DNA from: Bryobacterales bacterium
GTDB lineage: Bacteria > Acidobacteriota > Terriglobia > Bryobacterales > Bryobacteraceae
Reading direction: 5' to 3'
Assembly: GCA_016716385.1 (NCBI GenBank)
Contig: JADJWL010000009.1
Span: 124,001-188,000 of the forward strand
Length of the DNA: 64,000 bases
A program made the translations under genes and the position numbers. Below the pieces are notes generated by a model that was not told the DNA's origin, ran no database searches, and saw only the letters and a program-made list of their open reading frames with translations. The first letter of the stretch is position 1. The number at the start of each line of letters is the position of its first letter. Below are positions 44,737 through 54,478 of the stretch, in pieces.

Positions 44737-46144
44737 TCACCTCCCGCACGGCATCCAGCTTGGCGTCGTTCAGGTAGGCGTAGCGATTGATCCACATTCG
44801 CCCGCCTGAACTTCGCCACGCCACGTCGAGACGGGCGCGGAAATCTGCAAGGGGCCCGTATCCATGGGCCAGCACGTAAACGGGCAGTCTGCCCGACGCC
44901 TCGCGTTGCGCCTGCCGGATCTTCCGTGCCTGGGCCGCTGCTCCTACCGGGTGCGCCGTCTCCGGACCCGGATACGTATAGTCTTCCAATCGCGGGAACC
45001 CGGCATCATCGGCGAGATCGAACCACCGGACCAGTGCGCGCACCAGCCGCCCGGGATCCACCGCCGGGTTCGCCTCGCGGAGCGCGTCTCCCCAGAACCG
45101 CAGCATCATCGGCCAGTGCATCGTGTAGAGCTTCACGCTTGCCCCGGAGACGTGCTGCGCGATGCGGGCAAAGTCCATCCCGGACGCGATCGTGAGCGGA
45201 GGCGGGAACGCATTGGGCAGCAGTTCCTTTGTACCGCCACCCGCCTCGTTCATCGCCTGCCGGAAGCCGGCCAGAAGGTTGGCGACGAGGTCCGCCTTGA
45301 AGCGCAGCCAGGCGGCGAGCGACGGTTCGTCCGCCAGCGCGCGCAGCAGATTATGACGGCCGCCATCGGGATCGGTCCACGCTTCGAGGTCCGCGTTGGT
45401 CAACCCGCCGTGCAGCTTGCGGTAGAGAGCGCCGGCGGCGCGCCGCATCGCCGCAGAGTCGTATCCCATGCGCTTCGCAGCCGCTTCCGCGTGAGGGCTG
45501 AAATCGAGGAAGACATCGTCGAGGAAGTACGGCGGGTATTCCGGCCAGTCGACCCGCAGCCCGTCCACATCGGGATAGACACGCAACAGGTCGCGCAACA
45601 GCGCCTCGGTGTAGCGGCGGATCTCCGGGCTGGCGAGGCTGCCGTTGTTGGCCAGGCGGCGCGGCGGGATCCGGCCGTCCGGCAGGCGTGCGCGATCCTC
45701 CTCGGAGGGTCCGCCGAACTGGACGCGGTACCCCGGCGGGATGGCCGCCTGGACCTGCAGGTACACCTTCATGTGCCGCGCCTGCGCGCCTCGGATGAAC
45801 TCGTGAATGACGCGGCCCTCGCGGCGGGTCAGCTCCGACGCCGGCGAGGGCTGGTAGCGCAGTCCCCGGTAGAGGCGCGGATCCGGCGCAAAACTGGGCG
45901 CGGTCCGGACGAACAGTTCACGTTTGCCCCACAGTGGACGGTCAAGCAGGCGGACGCCACCCGCCCCGGCGTCGGCCGGAGGTTCGCGCGATCCCTCCGC
46001 CTCGGTCGCCTCTTCCATGAGGTAGGGAGACGTGGTGACGGCGTTGACGCCGGCCGCCGCGAGCCGGTCGAGCACACCCTCGGCGGTTTCTGTCTGGATG
46101 TACTCGGGCATCACCGTGATGCCCAGGAAGCGGTTGGCGTTCAT
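44729..46144 (-). CDS. TIM-barrel glycoside-hydrolase-like protein of unknown function
   Basis: This encodes 471 residues from the ATG at 46144 (MNANRFLGITVMPEYIQTET). The pattern of strands and charged ends fits a TIM barrel of a glycosidase-like enzyme: GVNAVTTSPYLMEEA, HMKVYLQVQAAIPPGYRVQF and DGLRVDWPEYPPYFLDDVF, the last resembling the aspartate-bearing strand of sugar hydrolases. The family is not firmly recognised. The start overlaps the sulfatase stop as ATGA, so translation is coupled and both may act on one sulfated glycan. There is no signal peptide. Confidence 0.65.
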   Translation of the reverse strand: MNANRFLGITVMPEYIQTETAEGVLDRLAAAGVNAVTTSPYLMEEATEAEGSREPPADAGAGGVRLLDRPLWGKRELFVRTAPSFAPDPRLYRGLRYQPSPASELTRREGRVIHEFIRGAQARHMKVYLQVQAAIPPGYRVQFGGPSEEDRARLPDGRIPPRRLANNGSLASPEIRRYTEALLRDLLRVYPDVDGLRVDWPEYPPYFLDDVFLDFSPHAEAAAKRMGYDSAAMRRAAGALYRKLHGGLTNADLEAWTDPDGGRHNLLRALADEPSLAAWLRFKADLVANLLAGFRQAMNEAGGGTKELLPNAFPPPLTIASGMDFARIAQHVSGASVKLYTMHWPMMLRFWGDALREANPAVDPGRLVRALVRWFDLADDAGFPRLEDYTYPGPETAHPVGAAAQARKIRQAQREASGRLPVYVLAHGYGPLADFRARLDVAWRSSGGRMWINRYAYLNDAKLDAVREVTR

Positions 46145-47601
46145 CGCCGCAGCGGCGCCATGCGGTTGCCGCATTCCTGCATGGGGGCGCCGTCCTCGGA
46201 CCGGTCGTCCTTGAGCAGGTCGCGAAACCTTTCGAGCCGCGCCTGCATCTCGGCCGCTTTCGCGCGGTGCTCCGGGACGTCATACAGGTTCCGGCGTTCT
46301 TCGGGATCCGTCTGGAGATCGAACAGTTCGTGGCCTTGCGGGTTCTGGATGTAGTGAATGAGCTTCCATCGGTCCGTCCGCACGCCGCGCATCTTGCCGG
46401 CGCAATGGACCGCGGGATACTCGAAATACTCGTACATCCAGGCGTCGCGCCAGGGAGCGGACCGGCCTTCGAGCAGCGGACGCCAGCTTGCGCCGTGGTG
46501 TTCCATCCACTCGGGGCGGGCGACGCCGGCGTAGTCCAGGACCGTATGCGCCACGTCGTTGTTCAGCACCATGTGCCGGGAATCCACCCGCGGCTGGACG
46601 GCGCCGGGATACCGGACCAGCATCGGGACACGAATCGAAGGCTCATACATGAACCGCTTGTCGAACATCCCGTATTCGCCATGGAAGAAGCCGTTGTCAC
46701 TCGTGTAAATCACCAGCGTGTTCTCGGCCAGGCCGTTTTGATCGAGGTAGTCGAGCACCCGGCCGAGATTTTCGTCGACGCCGTTCAGCACGCGGTAGTA
46801 GTTCCGCAGGAAGACCTGGTAGTTCAGCTTCTTCCGCTCCTCGCGCGAGAGGTGGGCGGGAACGCCCCGCTGGGCGAAGTCCGGCATGTCGGCGATCTGC
46901 ATGTCGGACTCGCGGATCGCGCGGGGACGGTCGTCCAGGCCAACGTCAAATGTGGGCGGGTGAGGAAACGTCACATCCTCGTACAGGCGGGCGTGGCGCT
47001 CGGAAGGCTCCCAGGCACGGTGCGGCGCCTTGAACTGGTAGAGCAAGCAAAAGGGCTTGTCCTTGGGACGGCTCTTCAGGGTTTCGAGGGCCTGATCCCC
47101 AACGACGTCCTCACAGTGCCCGCGCATCTGCACGCGCCCGCCGTTGGCGATCATGACCGGGTTGTGGTAGAGACCCTGACCCGGCAGAATGCACCACTGA
47201 TCGAAGCCTGTGGGATTTGACGCAATGTGCCATTTGCCGACAACCGCCGTGAAGTAGCCGGCCTTCTGCAGCAGCATCGGAAAGGTCACCTGGTCCGGAC
47301 GGAAGGCGTTCGAGCCGCGGGCGTTGGAGGTCACCCCGTGCGTATGCGAGTATTGCCCGGTGAGAACTGTCGCGCGGCTGGGCGTGCAGAGGGCGTTCGT
47401 GACAAACCCCTCGGTGAACCGCACGCCTTCGGCGGCGAGGCGATCCATGTGGGGGGTCTTCAACCAGCGGTTGCCGGCGCAGCTCATCGCATCGTGCCGC
47501 TGGTCATCGGTCATGACGAACAGGATGTTCGGACGGCGGGTCTGTCCCCGGAGAAATGCCGGAGCCCCGGCAAGTGTGGCCAGAAAATTCCTGCGTTGCA
47601 T
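46141..47601 (-). CDS. Tat-exported sulfatase
   Basis: This encodes 486 residues. The N-terminus MQRRNFLATLAGAPAFLRGQ has a twin-arginine pattern. The sulfatase signature is C72-T-P-S-R (LCTPSRATVLTGQYSH), where the cysteine becomes formylglycine, with metal aspartates in FVMTDDQRHD and TSDNGFFHGEYG. It removes sulfate esters from glycans or other compounds. The start at 47601 is chosen for the Tat motif; the frame upstream is open but has no such signal. Its stop overlaps the next gene by four bases. Confidence 0.92.
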   Translation of the reverse strand: MQRRNFLATLAGAPAFLRGQTRRPNILFVMTDDQRHDAMSCAGNRWLKTPHMDRLAAEGVRFTEGFVTNALCTPSRATVLTGQYSHTHGVTSNARGSNAFRPDQVTFPMLLQKAGYFTAVVGKWHIASNPTGFDQWCILPGQGLYHNPVMIANGGRVQMRGHCEDVVGDQALETLKSRPKDKPFCLLYQFKAPHRAWEPSERHARLYEDVTFPHPPTFDVGLDDRPRAIRESDMQIADMPDFAQRGVPAHLSREERKKLNYQVFLRNYYRVLNGVDENLGRVLDYLDQNGLAENTLVIYTSDNGFFHGEYGMFDKRFMYEPSIRVPMLVRYPGAVQPRVDSRHMVLNNDVAHTVLDYAGVARPEWMEHHGASWRPLLEGRSAPWRDAWMYEYFEYPAVHCAGKMRGVRTDRWKLIHYIQNPQGHELFDLQTDPEERRNLYDVPEHRAKAAEMQARLERFRDLLKDDRSEDGAPMQECGNRMAPLRR

Positions 47602-47702
47602 GATTTCGCAAGTATAACGCTGAAGTTTGGCCCTAGAGTTGCCGATATACCCTTCTCCAGACGAGAACTGGGGGAAACGACACATTGGTAAGGGGGCCGG
47701 AA

Positions 47703-48071
47703 ATGACACGGGCACAGTTGAACGCGCTCCGGAAGAACCTGGAGGCCGACGCCGCTGCCCTCGAACGTGAACTTCGCAGCCGCGACGGAATCGTGATCGA
47801 GAGAGCGGCCGATACGCTGGATGAGGTCCAGAATGCGACCGCGCGGGAGTTGGAGATCCAGACTCTGGACGTAGAGACGGGACGCCTGCGGGAAGTGCGG
47901 GCCGCGCTGCGGCGGATGGCCGAAGGCACATACGGCATCTGCGTGGAGTGCGAGGAGGAAATCAGCGAGAAGCGGCTGAACGCCGTCCCCTGGACAGCGC
48001 GCTGCATCGCCTGCCAGTCACGGGCAGACGCACACCGCGCCGCCGGCGACAGCTACGACGAGGCGGCGTGA
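47703..48071 (+). CDS. DksA/TraR C4-type zinc finger protein
   Basis: This encodes 122 residues: a coiled-coil hairpin (about 1-75, with RAQLNALRKNLEADAAALER) then a four-cysteine zinc finger, C-x2-C (GICVECEEEI) and C-x2-C (RCIACQ). DksA/TraR proteins insert into the RNA polymerase secondary channel and act with ppGpp. The hairpin tip lacks the clear DxxDxA of DksA, so it may be a TraR-type relative. The ATG at 47703 follows a GGGGG-rich ribosome site; a TTG at 47685 is possible. Confidence 0.88.
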   Translation: MTRAQLNALRKNLEADAAALERELRSRDGIVIERAADTLDEVQNATARELEIQTLDVETGRLREVRAALRRMAEGTYGICVECEEEISEKRLNAVPWTARCIACQSRADAHRAAGDSYDEAA

Positions 48072-48092
48072 TGGAACCGTGCGCGCTTCGCA

Positions 48093-48148
48093 TCCTGGCG
48101 GCTTGGCGAGGGGCTTCCCCGCGGGAGCGTCTCGCCAAGCCGCCAGGA
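48093..48148. terminator. Large hairpin between convergent genes
   Basis: TCCTGGCGGCTTGGCGAG (48093-48110) and its exact reverse complement (48131-48148) give 18 paired bases with a 20-base loop. It sits between the convergent DksA-like and membrane-protein genes, so it could end transcription in both directions. There is no T-tract. The form also fits a dispersed palindromic repeat. Confidence 0.65.
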
Positions 48149-48157
48149 CGCTGAATC

Positions 48158-49435
48158 CTACCGGCGCGGCGGATCGAAGCAGAATGGCGATCCGTCCCGC
48201 GATACGTCGGCTGCCGTGTTGAGGCGCCGCCTGAGATCGGCGCCGAGCCGCACCAGGACCGTGGCTTCGGCGACAGCCTGCGAATACGGGAAACAGGCAA
48301 GCGAGACGGGCTCCGGGCTTTCCTGCACCAGCCGCACGAGTCTTTCCGTGGGCGCGGCGCGGTCCAGATACTGCCGGTGCTTGCGCGTCCAGACATAGCC
48401 GCAGTTGAGCAGAATCGCCGCGCACGCCGCCGCAATCGCCAGCCGGCGCGGCACGAATTCCCACAGAGTCGCAAAGGCGCTTCCCGCGAGCAGGGCCAGA
48501 CCTGCCGCCGCAAGGTAGGTATGACGGCTGGGAACGTGCGGCATGTACGTCAGGAAGCTATACGGTCCTAGCGCCAGGGCCATCCAGGCGAGGGCGAAGC
48601 CCACCGGCGCCCAGGGCCGCCGTCTCCAGGCCAGAACAGCGATGGCGGCCACTCCGGCGATCCACAGCAGGCGCAGGATGCTGCGCGGGATCACGATCCA
48701 GAAGGGCGCGCCGAACGAGAAGGTCCCGTCGGAAAAGTGCAGGTGTTCGTGGCGGTGCAGCCAGGCGGCCACGAAGTACACCGGCACCACAAGGAAGAAA
48801 GGCGCCAGACCGATCCACAAGCGGCGGGATGCCAGGCTCTTCCAGCCAAGCTGTCCGGCTCCGGTAAGCGCCAGCAAAGCGGGCAGCACCGCCGCCGATT
48901 CCTTGGACAGCAGGGCAAGAACGAACATCCCGGCGGCGATCAGCCAATCTGTCCGGCGTCCACGGTCGAGCCACCGCCGCCAACCGAGCAGCATCAGCAA
49001 CCCGAAGAAGAACAGCAGGAGTTCCGGCAGCGCGGCGTACCAGATCACCGCTTCCTGGTGGCCCTGATGGACGGCAAAGAAAGCGCCGGCGGCAGTCGCG
49101 GCGACACCCCCCAAGGGTTGGGCCAGCAGAACCACCACCAGCGACGAATTCGCCGCGTGCAGGATGAGACTGCTTAGCCGGAAAGGCAAGGGTTCGGCGC
49201 CAAACAGCCGGTCGGTGGCCCAGGTCGCCACCAAAGACGTCGCGCGGCACCGGTACAGAGGATCGGCTGCGAGCTTCCCCCAGGATCCGGGCGCGCCATA
49301 CTCCCGGGCCAACTCGATCTGGATATAGTCATCGCTGATAAACGGCAGGCGCAGCGACGGCGCGTACGCCAGAACACAAAGCACGGCCACCAGCAGATAT
49401 GCGGCCACCCCAGGCCCCGATCCCCGCATCCCCAT
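48158..49435 (-). CDS. Multipass membrane protein, GT-C glycosyltransferase-like
   Basis: This encodes 425 residues with about 10-11 membrane helices. After the first helix comes PFISDDYIQIELA, an acidic DD motif in the first outer loop, as in GT-C type lipid-linked-sugar glycosyltransferases. The C-terminal 80 residues are soluble. It probably transfers a sugar to a protein or lipid at the outer face of the membrane, but the donor and acceptor are unknown. It converges on the DksA-like gene across the large hairpin. Confidence 0.75.
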   Translation of the reverse strand: MGMRGSGPGVAAYLLVAVLCVLAYAPSLRLPFISDDYIQIELAREYGAPGSWGKLAADPLYRCRATSLVATWATDRLFGAEPLPFRLSSLILHAANSSLVVVLLAQPLGGVAATAAGAFFAVHQGHQEAVIWYAALPELLLFFFGLLMLLGWRRWLDRGRRTDWLIAAGMFVLALLSKESAAVLPALLALTGAGQLGWKSLASRRLWIGLAPFFLVVPVYFVAAWLHRHEHLHFSDGTFSFGAPFWIVIPRSILRLLWIAGVAAIAVLAWRRRPWAPVGFALAWMALALGPYSFLTYMPHVPSRHTYLAAAGLALLAGSAFATLWEFVPRRLAIAAACAAILLNCGYVWTRKHRQYLDRAAPTERLVRLVQESPEPVSLACFPYSQAVAEATVLVRLGADLRRRLNTAADVSRDGSPFCFDPPRR

Positions 49436-49492
49436 ACAAGTGAAGTTTTGCTAGCGTAGCGGAAATGGCCGCAACGCGGCAAGGGGTACAAT

Positions 49493-49927
49493 TTGGGGCG
49501 AGTGCCGTTTCCTTCGAAAGTCGACTGGTGGCTGGGGGTGGTCCTGACGGCCGGTGTGTTCGCCGGTCCGTTGCTGCAAGCGCTTCTGGGAGGCACCGAC
49601 CTGACGCTGCTCGGTGTGTCCACGCTGGTTGGCGCGTTCATCCTGTCGCTGATCTTCCCGACGGACTACACGGTCAACCCGGACGCAGTGCTGATCCGCT
49701 CCGGATGGATCATTCGCTGGCAGATTCCGCTGGCCGAGATCCGGCGCATTGAGCCCTCCCGAAGCTGGGAATCGGGCCCCGCGTTGTCCCTCGACAGGCT
49801 GCGCGTGGTACGGGAGCGCGGCCGGGATATTCTGATCTCACCCGCCGACCAGGAGGGATTCCTGCGCGCGGTCGCGCTCCACGCGCCGCATCTCGCGCTG
49901 TCCGGACGGTTGCTGGTTCCGCGCTGA
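49493..49927 (+). CDS. PH-like domain membrane protein
   Basis: This encodes 144 residues with two membrane helices (VDWWLGVVLTAGVFAGPLLQ and TLLGVSTLVGAFILSLIF) and a short beta domain with YTVNPDAVLIRSGWIIRWQI followed by PLAEIRRIEPS, the pattern of bacterial PH/YdbS-like domains. The start is a TTG at 49493 with AAGGGG at six bases; a GTG at 49502 is an alternative. Function unknown. It is divergent from the GT-C-like gene. Confidence 0.65.
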   Translation: MGRVPFPSKVDWWLGVVLTAGVFAGPLLQALLGGTDLTLLGVSTLVGAFILSLIFPTDYTVNPDAVLIRSGWIIRWQIPLAEIRRIEPSRSWESGPALSLDRLRVVRERGRDILISPADQEGFLRAVALHAPHLALSGRLLVPR

Positions 49928-49949
49928 ATTGGGAGAAGAGAGGAGTCAC

Positions 49950-51752
49950 ATGCGAAATCGAATGATCGTGACGGTGGCCGGCTTGGCCACCCTGCTTGCC
50001 GGATGCGGGCCTTCGCAGCCCACCGTCGAAGAAGCCCGCCAGTTCCTGAACGCGGCCGAAGAGCGGCTCCTGTTGCTGTCGAATGAGTCGGGCAGGGCCG
50101 CTTGGATCCAGACGAACTTCATCACCGACGACACCGAAGCGCTGGCCGCGCAAACCAACGAACGCTCCATCGCGGCGCAGGTGGAACTGGCCAAGGAAGC
50201 GACGCGCTTCGATGGTTTGGCTCTGCCCGACGACCTGGCCCGCAAGCTGCGGGCGTTAAAGCTGTCCCTGACGCTGGCGGCTCCCTCCGATCCGAAAGAA
50301 CGCGAGGAGACCACGCGAATCGGCGCGTCGCTCGAAAGCGCCTATGGCAAGGGGCGCTACTGTCCCCCCAACCGGCCCGATACCTCCGACTGCCTCGACC
50401 TGCAACAGATCATGCGCATCATGGCAACGAACCGCGATCCGCAGCGGCTGCTCGAAGTCTGGAGCGGCTGGCGCACCATCTCGCCGCCGCTGCGCAAAGA
50501 CTATGCCCGCTTCGTCGAGCTGTCGAACAAAGGCGCGCGCGAGTTGGGATTCGCCGACACAGGAGCCATGTGGCGCTCGAAGTACGACATGCCGCCGGAC
50601 GAGTTCGCCGCGGAATTGGACCGGCTGTGGGAACAGGTGAAGCCGCTCTACGTCTCACTCCACGCTTACGTCAGGAAGCGCCTGCGGGCGAAGTACGGCG
50701 ACACCGTCCCGGCCGATGGCCCGATTCCGGCGCACCTGCTGGGCAACGTCTGGGCCCAGTCGTGGGACAACATCGCCGACATCGCCGCGGCCCCGGGAGG
50801 CGCCCCGGCATACGACCTGACACGCATTCTTCGCGACCGCCGCATCGACGCCAGAGGAATGGTCCGCTACGGCGAGCAGTTCTTTACGTCGCTCAATTTC
50901 CCGCCCCTCCCAACGACGTTCTGGGACCGGTCTCTGTTCACCAAGCCCGCCGACCGCGACGTGGTGTGCCACGCCAGCGCCTGGAACGTGGACAACAACG
51001 AGGACCTGCGCATCAAAATGTGCATCGAGATTACGGAGGAAGATTTCTCGGTCATCCACCATGAACTGGGTCACAACTTCTACCAGCGGGCGTACAACAA
51101 GCAGCCATTTCTGTTCCGCGAATCGGCCAACGACGGGTTTCACGAAGCGGTTGGCGACACCATCGCTTTGTCGATTACTCCGGAGTACCTTGTCAAACTC
51201 GGCTTCCTCCGCCAGGCGCCGGACCCTTCGCGCGATACCGATCTGCTGCTGCGCCGCGCGCTCGAAAAGGTGGCCTTCCTGCCGTTCGGCCTTCTGATCG
51301 ATCAATGGCGCTGGAAGGTGTTCTCCGGGGAGGTGCCTCCGGAGCAATACAACACGGCGTGGTGGGAGCTGCGGCGAAAGTACCAGGGAATCGACGCGCC
51401 GGCCGACCGCACCGAGCAGCATTTCGATCCCGGCGCCAAGTACCATGTCCCGGCTAACGTCCCGTACACGCGGTATTTTCTGGCGCACATCCTTCAGTTC
51501 CAGTTCCACCGGGCGCTGGCGCGGGCCGCCGGATGCACCGGGCCCTTGCACCGCTGCTCGATTTACGGAAACCGGGAGGCGGGAGCCAAGCTGAAAGAGA
51601 TGCTGGAGATGGGCTCGAGCCGTCCGTGGCCGGAGGCACTGCGGGCCCTCACCGGGGAAGACAAGATGGATGCCACCGCGATCCTGGATTACTTCGCTCC
51701 GCTCAAGGAATGGCTCGACGCACAGAATTCCGGCGGTCCCGCAGGCTGGTGA
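49950..51752 (+). CDS. M2 family peptidase (angiotensin-converting-enzyme-like) lipoprotein
   Basis: This encodes 600 residues. The signal ends in a lipobox (LATLLAGCGPS). The catalytic motif HEXXH is at 371-375 (IHHELGHNFY), with the third zinc ligand in GFHEAVGDTIALS, both in normal order for ACE-type M2 peptidases. It releases dipeptides from peptide ends in the periplasm or outside. The ATG at 49950 follows GAGGAG. Its last 64 bases overlap the convergent kinase gene. Confidence 0.92.
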   Translation: MRNRMIVTVAGLATLLAGCGPSQPTVEEARQFLNAAEERLLLLSNESGRAAWIQTNFITDDTEALAAQTNERSIAAQVELAKEATRFDGLALPDDLARKLRALKLSLTLAAPSDPKEREETTRIGASLESAYGKGRYCPPNRPDTSDCLDLQQIMRIMATNRDPQRLLEVWSGWRTISPPLRKDYARFVELSNKGARELGFADTGAMWRSKYDMPPDEFAAELDRLWEQVKPLYVSLHAYVRKRLRAKYGDTVPADGPIPAHLLGNVWAQSWDNIADIAAAPGGAPAYDLTRILRDRRIDARGMVRYGEQFFTSLNFPPLPTTFWDRSLFTKPADRDVVCHASAWNVDNNEDLRIKMCIEITEEDFSVIHHELGHNFYQRAYNKQPFLFRESANDGFHEAVGDTIALSITPEYLVKLGFLRQAPDPSRDTDLLLRRALEKVAFLPFGLLIDQWRWKVFSGEVPPEQYNTAWWELRRKYQGIDAPADRTEQHFDPGAKYHVPANVPYTRYFLAHILQFQFHRALARAAGCTGPLHRCSIYGNREAGAKLKEMLEMGSSRPWPEALRALTGEDKMDATAILDYFAPLKEWLDAQNSGGPAGW

Positions 51753-54412
51753 GGCAGCCATTTCTGTAACACGGCGGTGAGCGCCTCCATCTGGACCGGC
51801 TTGGAGAGGTAGCCGTCCATGCCGGATTCCAGGCAGCGGACCTGGTCCTCGTGGAAGATGTTTGCCGTGACGGCGACGATGGCCGGCGGAGCTTCGGGCC
51901 GCACCAACCGGATCCTGCGGGTGGCGTCGAAGCCGTCGATCCCGGGCATAACGCAGTCCATCAGGATCAGATCATATTCGGTATCGAGTGCCATGCGGAC
52001 GGCTTCCTCGCCGCCGGGCGCCAGCTCAGGATGGTAGCCGAGTTTCCGCAATGCTGCCAGTAGAACTTTCTGGTTGATCGCGTTGTCCTCCACCACCAGA
52101 ATGCGCGCGCCGGGCAAAACGGCGGTGGCGAGCGCGACCTGGGAATCAGTGGTGCTTCCGAGGACCGCGTCCAGCGCGCGCCGCAAGCGGGCCAGCGTAA
52201 CCGGGCGGACAATCGACAGGCCGGCATTGCGCTGGCCGGCACGGACCATATGGATCGGAGGCGGCCAGCCGGGAAGCTTGACGCCCTCGACCCTGGGGTC
52301 GAAGAGGATCGTGTCAAACGGACCCCTGGCGTGCGCCGGATCCATCGTGACGTGGAACCCCAGACGCTCCAGCATCCAGGCCAGCATCGTGCGGCTCGGA
52401 GGGTGTTCTTCGATGAGTAAGGCGCGCTGCCCGGAGAAAGGAGCGCCGGCTGGTGCAGACGCCGCCGCGGGAAGAGGGAGCCTGAACCAGAAACGGGAAC
52501 CGGATCCGGGAACGCTCTCGACACCGATCCGGCCTTGCATCTGCTCGACCAGACGCCGGCTGATGGCCAGCCCCAGGCCGGTCCCACCGTACAGGCGGGC
52601 GGTGGAGGCATCCCCCTGGGTAAAAGGCTCGAACAGCTGTTGTGCGACCGCGGGGTCGATGCCGATGCCTGTGTCTTCAACGCTGAAGAGGACTTCCAGG
52701 GCAGGCGGACTCCCCGCAGCCTCAATGAGCAGCACGACTTCTCCCGACGCCGTGAACTTGACGGCGTTGCCCAGCAGGTTGACCAGGACCTGGCGGATTC
52801 GCCCCGCGTCTCCAGTCAGGCTGTCCGGCACGGCCGGGTCCACCAGTCCGGCAATCTCGATGCCCTTGCGCCCTGCCTGTTCGCCGACGATCTCCAGCGC
52901 GCCATCGGCCAGGGCCCGCACATCGAACGGAGCCGTCTCGAGGCTGATCTTGCCCGCCTCGATCTTCGAGAAGTCCAGGATGTCACTAATCAATACCAGG
53001 AGCGCTTGTCCAGCCTTGCGAATGGTTTCGGCGCAGTCGCGTTGCTCGGCGGTGAGCGGCGTTTCGGACAGGATCGCGCTCATGCCGATGATCCCGTTGA
53101 GCGGCGTGCGGATCTCGTGACTCATCGTGGCGAGGAAGTCGCTCTTGGCGCGATTGGCGGCCATCGCTTCGGCGCGGGCCTCGCGCGCCTGCTGTTCGGC
53201 CGACCGGGCGTTCGTCACGCTCCTGGCAAGTTCCGTATTGACGGCGCGCATCGTACGGCTGAACTCAGCCAACCGGCCGTTCGCCTCGCGGATCTCAGCG
53301 GTGCGGCGGGCGACCTCGCCTTCCAGTTCGCGATTCAGATGTTCCGATTCGTCCATGGCCCGGTGGAAGCGATCGGAGAGCGACCAGGTCATCATCACCA
53401 CGACGCAACCGGCTGCCCAGGGAAGCGGATCGGGCACGCCGATCCCCGCGAGCGTCGCGGCGGAATCGGCCAGAACCGCCAGACCCGCCAGCAGGATCGC
53501 GCCGCCCAGCAACCGCGCACCCCCACGGGCATCGCCCATCGCACGTCGCACGGCAAACGGAATGCTCACCGCCAGAGGCACCACGTACAACGCGCGCCAG
53601 AAGTGCGTCACAAGACCGGCGTTCGCGGTGGGCTCGATCAGGAAAGCGGCGGCGATCCAGATATTGGAGACCCCGTACCAATGCAACCAGCGGGGCACAG
53701 ACTGGCCCAAAAACGGCCAGATGAAGTGGATCGCAGCGGCGGCCGACAGGTGCGAAAGCGCCGGAATCGATCTGGCCTCGAACTCAGCCGGAAACAAGCT
53801 TTCGGCCCAGGAACTCTCAGCGGCCGTGAGCGCGCCAAGAAGCAGCGTGAGCAGCCCGAAGCGGAGATACCCCGGATGCGCACGGCGGGCCAGAAGCAGG
53901 TATTGCAGACCGCAGAATCCGATGACCGCGGCCAGAAGCAACCTCGGGATGTCCCCCAGGACCGCTTCGCGGTGCGCCTCGCGCACGCGGCTCTGCAGCA
54001 GGTCTCCCCGGCCCAGGACAGGAGCCTCTCTCAGGCCCGCAACGCCCTGGAAAAGGAACGTGACGCGAATTGTTCCAAGAGACGTCAGTTCGTCGGGCAG
54101 GCCGATCAGAACCGGAAGAGGCTCCTGACGTCTCCAGGACGCAGTATCGATGGCTCGTCCCAGCCGCCGGGAACCGGCCGAAACCGTCAGTCCGCCGCCG
54201 CGCGGCGGGCGTACCAGAATCGCCCATCCGGCGTCCGCCTGCCTTGGCGGGAGCCGCAACTCCAGAACAACTTCGCGGGCTGTGTCCCAGGGACCCTCCA
54301 GGCTCATCTCTCCGGCGCCGGCGCCGACCGTGGCAGAGATCCGCTCCTGTCCCTGGAGGCCGGCCGCCAGGACGAGACCGAGCGCGATCCATCGGAGCGA
54401 GCCAAAGCCCAT
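51689..54412 (-). CDS. Hybrid sensor histidine kinase with receiver domain
   Basis: This encodes 907 residues: signal peptide, an outer sensor (about 25-145) and seven membrane helices (about 150-345), like 7TMR-DISM receptors. A coiled coil (360-420) leads to the kinase, with H-box SHEIRTPLNGIIGM, N-box NLLGNAVKFT and G-boxes DTGIGID and GGTGLGLAIS. A degenerate receiver (about 655-760) and a full receiver with LILMDCVMPGIDGF follow. It is a phosphorelay kinase for an unknown signal. The last 20 residues beyond the receiver are antisense to the M2 peptidase end. Confidence 0.9.
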   Translation of the reverse strand: MGFGSLRWIALGLVLAAGLQGQERISATVGAGAGEMSLEGPWDTAREVVLELRLPPRQADAGWAILVRPPRGGGLTVSAGSRRLGRAIDTASWRRQEPLPVLIGLPDELTSLGTIRVTFLFQGVAGLREAPVLGRGDLLQSRVREAHREAVLGDIPRLLLAAVIGFCGLQYLLLARRAHPGYLRFGLLTLLLGALTAAESSWAESLFPAEFEARSIPALSHLSAAAAIHFIWPFLGQSVPRWLHWYGVSNIWIAAAFLIEPTANAGLVTHFWRALYVVPLAVSIPFAVRRAMGDARGGARLLGGAILLAGLAVLADSAATLAGIGVPDPLPWAAGCVVVMMTWSLSDRFHRAMDESEHLNRELEGEVARRTAEIREANGRLAEFSRTMRAVNTELARSVTNARSAEQQAREARAEAMAANRAKSDFLATMSHEIRTPLNGIIGMSAILSETPLTAEQRDCAETIRKAGQALLVLISDILDFSKIEAGKISLETAPFDVRALADGALEIVGEQAGRKGIEIAGLVDPAVPDSLTGDAGRIRQVLVNLLGNAVKFTASGEVVLLIEAAGSPPALEVLFSVEDTGIGIDPAVAQQLFEPFTQGDASTARLYGGTGLGLAISRRLVEQMQGRIGVESVPGSGSRFWFRLPLPAAASAPAGAPFSGQRALLIEEHPPSRTMLAWMLERLGFHVTMDPAHARGPFDTILFDPRVEGVKLPGWPPPIHMVRAGQRNAGLSIVRPVTLARLRRALDAVLGSTTDSQVALATAVLPGARILVVEDNAINQKVLLAALRKLGYHPELAPGGEEAVRMALDTEYDLILMDCVMPGIDGFDATRRIRLVRPEAPPAIVAVTANIFHEDQVRCLESGMDGYLSKPVQMEALTAVLQKWLPHQPAGPPEFCASSHSLSGAK

Positions 54413-54478
54413 CAGTCGTCATATCGGCCGGGAATCACCTGATACGATAGAGCCATTTCCCGACGGAAGGAAAACCCT

